Positions 55,491-64,000 of a DNA stretch of 64,000 nt are shown here, in pieces. Position 1 is the stretch's first letter. Every line of letters begins with the position of its first letter. The stretch is from Telopea speciosissima. Taxonomy: Eukaryota > Streptophyta > Magnoliopsida > Proteales > Proteaceae. Below the pieces are notes generated by a model. It was given only the letters and a program-made list of their open reading frames with translations, made no database searches and had not been told where the DNA came from. Location: positions 21,339,568 to 21,403,567 of the forward strand of contig NC_057925.1 in assembly GCF_018873765.1 (NCBI RefSeq), given 5' to 3'. The translations under genes were made by a program, and so were the position numbers.

Positions 55491-57088
55491 ACCACCAAAA
55501 TTAGGGCTGAGAATAGATAGGTATATATAATCAGCCCCTCCCCCTATAGATTCACACTCTAATTAGAAATCCTAGGAGGGGAGAGAAACAAATAGGAGGG
55601 CCACCCTTAAGTGGCTGAACTACCCATGGCAGGTCGCGGTTCCCGCGCGGCTGCCCATTGGTGGGCGCCAATCCGAACCGGGTCAAGGCCCAAGTTTGGT
55701 TAACACTAATGATACTAAATTACTACTAAATTATTACTATAGAACTTACACACACCAATGCCGATAAAGTTTATTTACTATTGTATAGAAAAATAATGAA
55801 ATTATTATTGTTTTGAGGTTTGTGTTGGATTATGATATACCAATGCGAGATTAGGAAACCCGCCCAAGCCCATACAACTTGAGAAAACCTGAGCCTTGTT
55901 GCGGCCTTAGAAAATTTTGATTGTGTTGGGCTCAGCCTTAGCAATCTCAAAGCCAAGTTTGAGCTGGGCTTGACTTCCTAGAGCTCAAGCTGGGCCAGGC
56001 CACACCTTTAGCCTGCTCAACCCGGCTAATGCTTACCCTGAATTCTTTCTTTTTGGAGTTGTGTGTGTCCATCAAACCCAGTTCATTCTAGTTCAATCCG
56101 ATTTTACTTTGTATTGAACTTTTATACATTTTGGTTTAATATTATCACATGCGATATAAACTTTTTGAGCATAATGTGTCCGTAAGTTTTACTTAAAATG
56201 GTAGTCACGACTAAGGTTTGGGCTGGGCACCCTTATCATATGGTGGTCGCATTGGGTATCCCTAGACATGTGATGTCAGGGTACGAATGCGAGTACTCAC
56301 ATGTTTGATGTGTGTATTGGCGAAGAATCTACTTTGCCGATTCCCTCATGTATTACTGCCAGATGTAGGAAGGGATAGACATGTGTCACCAACACCCTTT
56401 GGCTGAGGGAACCTTGTCATTGCAAAATGTGATTGCATTCTTTGGTTCATCAATGATTGAGACTCAAGCGAGTCAAAGCCGGTGTTCTGGGAATGCGTGA
56501 ACACTTTGTGAGTGAGGGAGTTACTCAACATGGTCACCGTTGCCCGATTGGGGAACACCAAGATTGAGATTGTCTGTGTATGGTCGAATTAGAATCTGGA
56601 TCCAGTGCCGTTTTGGAAATGGTTTTTGTAAAATCTATTTTACATAAAATAATAGATTATATATGATTATTTGAACAAAGTGTTTTATCGAGTTTTACGG
56701 GACCCGATCAGATGCACAGACACTCTTATATGGACATGTACTATGAAATGGGGTTTGGCAGTACATGTGTACATGCCATAGATTCCATAATGATGGTGTT
56801 GATTAGTGGGGGGTTGTACATGATAATTTGTTATCATGTAGGGAGTTATTTAGAATTTGCTATATTAATTAGTTCTTTATTTAATTAATGGATATTGTGC
56901 TAATTGTAAGTATCCATAAATTTAAATAAAGTAACTAATTAAATCATTCCCTATTAGATTCTGCTTCTTTACCTTTTAGAAGCACTTTGAGTTTAAACAG
57001 AACTGTCAAACAAAGAGAGAGAGAGAGTCAGACTCTCACAGGGATTTATTTAAATCCATCTAGGGATTATATTAAATCCCATCATTAT
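55491..57088. other. Intergenic, possible degraded hAT-like repeat
   Basis: No gene. At 55850-56035 the GGGCTCAGCC/GCCCAAGCCC-rich sequence resembles the MITE interiors seen elsewhere, without clear ends. The rest is AT-rich. Confidence 0.45.
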
Positions 57089-60000
57089 TGTCACACCCGA
57101 AACCACCCCCTAGGAGGATTGGGTAGGTGACCCGAATTGCAAAACGACAATCCGCCAAATCCCACAGATCTAGAAGCTGTGCTCACGATCATGGAACCAC
57201 ATTCATCTCAATACCATAAGTAAGATTAGAGTGCAGCAGAAAACTACAATTTCAATAAAGAAAGGAAGCATAGCGATACGAGAAAATGGTGATAATATAT
57301 ACATAAGATAGTTTGTACATTTTCCTCCACCCACAAATAAAGAAATCAAACTGATAAATTCAGAACTACATACATAGACATATACAGGGTGAGCATGCTC
57401 AACCCCAAAAAGCAGTAAAAAGAACTACAACTGTTCCATAGTCAGAATGGGGAAAACTCCTAGCAAAACAAAAAGGAGTTCCCACAACAAAACATTAGAA
57501 GCACTCCTCAACGATCTTCATCAATGACCACCGAGAAAGTATGCAGGATCGGTATGGCCTCTGTCGGGGTCCACACCAACATCATCGTAACAACCTAGAT
57601 TCTCCTCCTCGAGATAAGCCTCCATGCCACACTAGCATCGATCTGCAAAATCATCTAAGAAAAACATTGTATAATAGAGTGTGAGCCCCATCGAGCTCGT
57701 GAGCAAATAACATCAATCATGCATTCACATGCAATCACAATTCACAGTTCATATGATCCTACATGATGTGCAAGTCCAGATTATTTATTAGCCATCTAAC
57801 AATACAACTAAGTCAGGTTAGTGCTACTACAATCCCCAATACATGTATCCCTGGTGTGGGTTTCTAATCCCTTCCCGTGATACACCCATTGAGTTGTCGG
57901 AGAGGACCAGTCAGCTCCCGCATCAGTCACCAAGGTCAGCCCGAACAGCCCTCTGTGATTAACCCGTGGGATAATCCATTTCTTTTTCTCTTTTCTTTTC
58001 TTTTCTGGATTATAGCCCGACACATAGCTCAATATCACCATTCTGGTGTTCTTTCATTCATTTTTCTCTTTTCTCATTTTTTGATGGTCGCCCCCACAGG
58101 CATCCAACACCTAAACCCCTGTTGGCAAGGGTGCGTAGCATGGGTGATGAAACTCTAACCCCATGTCTTTATGACATCGTATGAGTCGGGTGGTGTCAAC
58201 CACATCCATTCTACGGCTACCACAAGCCTCATTTCCAAGCCGACTACGGCATCTAGTCTAACAATCGCATTCATCAGATATTTTCATAGTGTTGATCAAC
58301 AGACAATCAATGTGTAACATGTTTGTACAATTTTACAGAATTTAAATAACACAGCAATTACATGTTAAATTAAATAGCCGGCATAGCATCATAATTACAC
58401 ATGCACATATGACCATGTTATTCACTCACCTGGGTTGGGTTCTAGATACTCGTTAGCAAACTCAGTTCCAACAGTAGTCTGATTGTTGTCCTCGAGCACG
58501 GGATCAATTCCTAGATGTAAATCAAAAGTTGTTATATTAGGGTTTCAGTCTATCGCTGGTACTCCTAGGGTTAACCTAAACTTACTGGGTTGACCCAGTA
58601 CTTGGTTGGTACTCATTTAGGATCACTGGGGCTTAGGCTCATGTCCCGGTGCCTCAACTAGTGTCAGTGGCATGAAGGGTAAAATAGTCATTTCAATGGT
58701 TGTACCTGGCCCTAGGTCAGATCAAGTCCATAGTGCTGTCCACAGCTTGCCTGTGCTATAGGACCAAGCACAGCAGGGTTTCTTTACCTGCGGGACCCAC
58801 TTGGGTTCGCAAGCATTCTCCAATTAAGGACAGATGTGGGGAAGGGCTTTTTGGTCATTTCCCAACCTCCCACAGTGTCCAAAGGCCATCGGGTGTGGTC
58901 CCCCAAGTCAGATCATAAATTTTGAAATTTTCCATTCACTGGGCGTTGGCTCTGGGCGATGTCTGCATCGCCCAGTGCATCGCCCAGAGGCTGCAAATCG
59001 GCAATGGGCTGAGATTCCAAGGCTGGGCTTTTTAGGTTATGCCCAATCCTGATCCTTTGCATGTTTGGGGGAGCAGGTAGCCCCTGGGGTGGCCTACCTC
59101 ATGATCCAAATGGATCATCCATCAGGTCCACCATCAGGCTGCTAGAGGCTGCCCAGACAGCCCAATGAATAGTGTCATAGGGTTTTCTCTAAACTTGAAA
59201 TTTGATTCCAGCCACATGCAGGGCTGGAAATGGATGCAAAACAGGGTTTCATGGCTATGATTACCTAGGGTTAGGTATATGCAACCCTAGCTTGCACCTA
59301 GGGTTCCAAATCATAGGGCAATAGAGCAAACTGGCAGTACAGCTGTGCACAGCCAGATTTTGGCCCAAGGAACAGCACAACAGCCCTATAAATTTATACA
59401 AAAATCACAGATCTTCCATGCATAAGGTCTGCATGGGAGATCTGGAGCAGATCTGGGCAAACCCTAGCTGTTCAGGGCTGCCCAGGGAGTAGAATCATAT
59501 CAAATACAGAGGAGAGATGGGGACAGCAGAGGTGCATAGGTATTTTTTTATACCTGAGCAGGTCTGATGGAAGCTCGAACCAGCCTTGGTTGGGGGTGGC
59601 AGTAGCTCCTCCTCCTTCTTTCCTTCCCCTTCTTCTTCTTCCTCTCTGCTTTTTCTCCTTCTTTTGTCCTTTTTTTCCTCTCTTCTCTCCCACAGATTTT
59701 GAATATGCCAAGGGCTCTAAATGAGCTCAGACCCCTCCTATTTATAGACCCCCCCCTTCATTGAGGCATGTTTGCCTGTGAAGGCCCTTTTTAAAAATCA
59801 GTTTTTAAACTGATTCTGACTGATTTTGGGCACACTGGTGGGATCCACAATGAACCAAGGGTATGAGGTGGTCCCTCAGACTTCCCTCTATCAATGGAGG
59901 GTACCCATGTCCATATTGGGTGGTACCCACAAATAAAATTCAATAAAATATTCAGAATCACACTGGGCGATGTCACTGGGCCATGCTGCATCGCTCAGTG

Positions 60001-60360
60001 CCATCATCCAGAGAATTCCAGCAAGCTGAAATTCAATGGGACTTGCACAGGAGTTTGACCCTTGGTCAGGTAATTGTCCCCACATGCCAAATAGGAGATT
60101 TTACACACTTTTCACATAGGTGGGTCCCACTATTAGGGAGGAGAGAGATTACCTGGGGTCCAAGCCATTTATCAGACAATGAGCTGTACATTTGCAAGGG
60201 TTTGCTTTCCACCTACTGACAGGCATGTAGGATGATCCACACAGAGTTTTTTCATCAATCCAAGTCACTGGGGTGATGCTCCATAGTGATCCTGGTTGCC
60301 TGATCAGGGGTTCCTGTTCTTCAATCAAAATTTCCAGTCAACCAGGGGCAGGGTTTGGCA
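57089..60360 (-). repeat. 3' LTR of the Tekay-type element
   Basis: Minus-sense start TGCCAAACCC at 60360 after the PPT; end GGTTTCGGGTGTGACA at 57089. TATAAATA lies at 59746-59739. A 10-bp perfect stem (CTGGGCGATG at 58952-58961 against CATCGCCCAG at 58966-58975) lies downstream of it, with a third CATCGCCCAG at 58978-58987. The other LTR is outside the window, so the length rests on motif ends. Confidence 0.75.
59739..59746 (-). promoter_or_regulatory. TATA box of the Tekay-type LTR
   Basis: Minus-strand TATAAATAGG, with GC-rich flanks, about 615 bp inside the LTR. Transcription would run toward lower coordinates. Confidence 0.65.
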
Positions 60361-60376
60361 TTTCTCCCCACCTTAC
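60361..60376 (-). promoter_or_regulatory. Polypurine tract of the Tekay-type element
   Basis: Minus-strand GTAAGGTGGGGAGAAA immediately before the LTR start TGCC. Confidence 0.7.
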
Positions 60377-60404
60377 AAAAATTTCGTCCTCAAAATTTGC
60401 TTAC

Positions 60405-61706
60405 CTTGCTCTTCGAAGAGTTGAGGATATTTTTCTTTCATCTCATCCTCACGTTCCCATGAAGCTTCCTCTATTGGATTGTTTTCCCATCAAACCTTTA
60501 CAAAAGCAACGGTGCGGTTATGGAGGTTATGCTCCTTTCTGTCCAATATCTCCGTGGGTTGTTCTTCATAGGTCATAGCCACATCCAACTGTTCAGGTTT
60601 AGTTAACAGTACATGTGTCGGGTTGTTAATATACTTCCTCAACATCGACACATGAAAAATATTATGGACGCCTGACAAAGATGGTGGTAACGCCAGTCGG
60701 TATGCTATGGGTCCCACTTTATTAAGAATTTCGTAAGGACCAATGAATCTTGGGCTCAATTTGCCTTTCTTGTTAAATCGTAGCAATCCTTTAGTTGGGG
60801 ATACTTGAAGGAATACTTTTTCTCCGACTTCAAACTCGATGTCCTTCCTTCTATTATCCGTATAACTTTTTTGTCTTGACTGGGCTGTCTTGATCTTTTC
60901 TCTTATAATATCCACCTTGTCGCAGGTCACTTGTATCATATCAGGTACGAGATATTTCTGCTTGCCAACTTCATCCCAGTATGGCGGAGTTCGACACTTT
61001 CGGCCATCAAGTGCTTCGAATGGTGCTATGCCAATGGTGGAGTGATAGCCATTATTGTATGCAAATTCCACCAGAGGTATGTGAGCATCCCAACTGTCAT
61101 TCATTTCCAAGACACAGGCTCGGAGTATGTCCTCCAGAGTCTGAATAGTTTTTTCTGATTGTCCGTCCATCTACGGATGGAAAGCTGTGCTAAGATTTAG
61201 TTGAGATCCCAATGCCTTTTATAAACTTCTCCAAAACCTTGAGGTGAACCGAGGATCTCTGTCAAACACAATACTAACAGGCACACCGTGTAAGCGGACT
61301 ATGTTTTCAATGTATAATTGGGCAAGCTTCTCCATTAGGTAACTTATCTTGATCGATATGAAGTGTGTCGCCTTTGTTAGTCCGTCTACAATCACCCAAA
61401 TTGCATTCATGCCTTTCCTGGTGTTGGGCAGATTTGTCACGAAATCCATAGTGATTCTTTCCCACTTCCACTCTGGTATGGGAAGTGGCTGCAATAATCC
61501 ATACGGTCGGTTCTTTCTGCCTTTATTTGTTGACAGGTGAGGCACTTGGACATGTATATTGCTATGGTCTCCTTCATTCCCATCCACCAGTAATACTTTT
61601 TCAAATCTTTGTACATCTTTGTACTTCCGGGGTGGACTGTGTAGGGTGAGTTGTGCGCCTCTTTAAGAATTCGGTCTTGGATGTCAAAATCATCAGGCAC
61701 GCACAA
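60405..61706 (-). pseudogene. Integrase with C-terminal chromodomain (Tekay)
   Basis: Zinc-binding [13 protein letters not shown] and [10 protein letters not shown] (61706-61530). Core: first aspartate region [25 protein letters not shown], second [13 protein letters not shown], glutamate DGQSEKTIQTLEDIL, all three acidic residues kept. C-terminal GPY/F: FIGPYEILNKVGPIAYRLAL. A chromodomain follows at about 60575-60405 (PTEILDRKEHNLHNRTVAFV, then WENNPIEEASWEREDEM), interrupted by one stop after VKV. Stops also occur before DGQSE and after FWRSL. Chromodomains of this group are thought to guide integration toward heterochromatin marks. Confidence 0.88.
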
Positions 61707-61712
61707 TCTATC

Positions 61713-63180
61713 TCAAAACTTCAATGCACCATCATGGGCCAAGGAAAAATCTGGGTCCTTATGGACACCTTGTTGAACTTCCCAAATTATTTTGGCCAGC
61801 TCGGGATCCAATGGTTGTTTCACAATTATTTCCTCTTGTATCGACAGCTGTAGGTTCATAGCTGCTAATTGTATAGCCATTCCTTCGATCACGAGTTCCA
61901 AATCAAATTTCCGAGCTTCCTCTATTAACTACTCACTTACGACCAAAGATGCAAGGGACGTAGTCTAAGATTTTTTGCTTAGTGCATCCGCAACAACATT
62001 GGCCTTACCAGAGTGGTACTGGATTTCACAATTGTAGTCTTTCACCAATTCCAACCATCGCCTCTGTCTCATATTCTGCTCCTTTTGGGTGAAGAAATAC
62101 TTCAAACTTTTGTGATCGTTAAAGATCTCGCTCTTTTCACCGTACAGGTAATGTTGCCAGATTTTTAACACGAAAACTACCGCCGCCAATTCCAAGTCAT
62201 GAGTGGGGTAGCTCTTCTCGTGTTCCTTCAACTACCTGGAGGCGTAGGCGACCACTTTACCTCTCTGCATTAGGATGCCACCTAAACCTGTTCTGGATGC
62301 ATCGGTGTATACTACCATTCCTTTGGTTCCGTCTGGAATGGTTAGAACTGGAGCTGTTACCAACCGGTTCTTCAATTCTTGAAAACTTTTCTCACATGCT
62401 TCATTCCATTCAAATTTGGCTCCCTTTCTTGTAAGTTTTGTCATTGGTGCCAAAATCCGTGAGAAATTTTCAATAAATCGTTAGTAATATCCAGCCAGTC
62501 CTAAGAAACTTCGAATCTCAGTAGCACTCTTTGGAGTTTCCCATTCAAGAACCGCTTTCACTTTGCCTGGGTCTACTTTGATGCCATCTTTGGTGACAAT
62601 GTGTCCCAGGAATCCAATTTGGTGAAGCCAAAATTCACATTTGCTGAATTTGGCGAAGACTTGGTGTTCCCGCAACCGCTGCAACACGAAAGTAAGGTGT
62701 CGCGCGTGTTCTTCCTCATTCTTAGAGTACACCAGGATGTCGTCAATGAATACTATGATGAACTTATCCAGCATGTCATGGAATACTCTATTCATCATAT
62801 CCATGAATGCTGCTGGGGCGTTAGTTAACCCGAATGATAAAACCAGGAATTCGTAATGCCTGTATCGAGTTCGAAACGCCGTCTTATGAATATCACCGCT
62901 CTTGATCTTCAATTGATGGTATCCCGACCTAAGATCGATTTTGGAGAAAACTCGTGCTCCTTGTAACTGATCAAATAGGTCACGATACGCAACAGCAGAT
63001 ATCGATTCTTGATGGTCAGCTTATTCAACTCGCGGTAGTCGATACACAGTCGTATACTACCATCTTTCTTCTTAACAAACAGCATGGGTGCTCCCCAAGG
63101 TGATACACTGGGTCGTATAAATCCATTCTTTAGTAGGTCTTGGAGTTGAACCTACAACTCTTTCAGCTCGACTGGCGCCA
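61713..63180 (-). pseudogene. Reverse transcriptase and RNase H (Tekay)
   Basis: RT read 5' to 3': [20 protein letters not shown], then a shift of frame near 62990, [34 protein letters not shown] and catalytic [17 protein letters not shown]. RNase [52 protein letters not shown]. Stops lie at 63152-63154, 62478-62480 and 62229-62231 (the last where a Gln codon is expected), plus several downstream in the connection region to 61713. Confidence 0.9.
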
Positions 63181-64000
63181 TCCGATATGGTGCCTTGGAT
63201 ACGGGTGCTGCACCAGGAATCAGATCAATCACAAATTCTATATCGCGATCAGGCGGTAGTTGCATCAGATCTTTTGGAAAAACATCAGGAAATTCTCTGA
63301 TGACTTTTAGTTCTTCCAGCGGTTTTATCTTTGCCTCTGTGTCTATTATAGTGGCCAAAAAGGCTTGGCATCCATCGTCAAACAACTTTTGCGCCTGGAG
63401 GGCTGACAGAGTTATTCTCCTGGATTTCTTCTTGGGTTCACTTTGATAGGAAAAAATTGACCCATCTTTCAAGTTGAACCTTATCTTCTTCTCTGCACAC
63501 AAGACGTTTGCACCATAGGCAGACAACCAGTCCATGCCCAGGATTACGTCAAAATCATTTATATCCATCTTAATCAATCGTGCAGTTAGTTTCTTCCCAC
63601 AAATTTCAATCTGACAAGAGTTGTAGACCTTCTTCAAGATCACGACATTTCCTATCAATGTGCTAAACACTAAGTCGTGCCTGATATCTCTTGGTTGATC
63701 TTTCATCTTACTAGCAAAAGTTGAGGAGAAGAAAGAGTGGGTCGCACCCGAGTCGAATAGTACTCGTGCGGGTATAGTCGAGACATTCAGGGTACCTAGG
63801 GTTTGTAGGTAGTTTAGGTTACATGAAGTAAGCCAATTAGTCCCTATAATTTAGTAGTGTTTAGCAACTTACCTGTCAATACATCAGGATTTGCCTCAGC
63901 TTCTTCATTCATCACCACAAACACCTTTCCTCGCATTCGATTGTCCCGTGGCTGGAAAGTCCAAGTATAGGGCTGATTCTGCGAGTTGTTGCTGTACCCA
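63181..64000 (-). pseudogene. gag end and aspartic protease (Tekay) with apparent 77-bp intron
   Basis: The gag tail reads PYTWTFQPRDNRMRGKVF and EEAEANPDVLTG, up to 63873. Protease follows from 63795 with TLNVSTIPARVLFDSGATHSF, containing the catalytic DSGATHSF; later DVILGMDWLSAYGANVL. Between them, 63872-63796 starts GTAAGT and ends CTAG; removing it joins ACAG to GTACC and restores the usual TG-TL reading without a stop. Left in, the frame meets stops. The gag N-terminus is outside the window. Confidence 0.8.

Larger units (their letters stand above)
57089..64000 (-). mobile_element. Tekay-type Ty3/gypsy chromovirus, 3' part
   Basis: Minus-strand element whose 3' end is in the window and whose 5' end lies beyond 64000. 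In element order: gag end, protease, RT, RNase H, integrase, chromodomain, PPT, 3.27-kb LTR. The integrase C-terminal chromodomain and very long LTR identify a chromovirus of the Tekay/Del group. Many stops, often where CAG or CGA codons would be expected, show that it is dead. Confidence 0.9.

Overview
The window is nuclear DNA from a flowering plant. The evidence is one intron-less calmodulin-like gene with an Arabidopsis CML35/CML36-type layout, surrounded by plant-specific repeats: Ty3/gypsy elements of the Tat and Tekay lineages, Ty1/copia, L1-type LINEs, hAT-type MITEs and a tRNA-derived SINE. I could not assign a species. Only one host gene is convincing; nearly all other open frames are decayed transposon genes or shadows in low-complexity DNA.

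Layout. (1) 1-21160: a LINE fragment (minus strand) is split by a complete 17.07-kb Tat-type Ty3/gypsy element (3025-20095, plus strand) with a perfect 5-bp target duplication. That element has gag, protease, a G-patch-like motif, RT, two RNase H domains and integrase. It also has a sense fragment resembling plant DUF7745 proteins and, antisense, a seven-exon plant-mobile-domain (PMD) gene with its own TATA box. A hAT-type MITE sits in the distal LINE part. (2) 21161-26756: Tat-type LTR fragments, then a second copy of the 1251-3019 segment (a local segmental duplication) interrupted by a minus-strand solo LTR with target duplication. (3) 26757-32373: a decayed copia element whose gag holds a 1.8-kb solo LTR and whose integrase core has been deleted. 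(4) 32374-45981: the host gene (33980-34666) and gene-poor DNA with MITEs, a SINE nested in a MITE, foldbacks and microsatellites. (5) 45987-52478: a rearranged, non-autonomous Tat-type element (minus strand) with a perfect target duplication, tandem integrase remnants, two 33-bp minisatellite arrays and an inverted LTR piece. (6) 53583-55490: a 5'-truncated LINE. (7) 57089-64000: the 3' part of a Tekay-type chromovirus (minus strand) with a 3.27-kb LTR; it runs off the window.

How the parts relate. Relative ages follow from nesting: LINE insertion, then segmental duplication, then insertion of the Tat element into one copy and the solo LTR into the other. The most unusual feature is the antisense PMD gene in the Tat element. 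It has six introns, all phase 0, and a promoter region with the same palindromic boxes upstream of TATAAATA as the LTR promoter. It is now broken by seven stops. No element appears able to transpose by itself, because each coding region contains stops, frameshifts or deletions.
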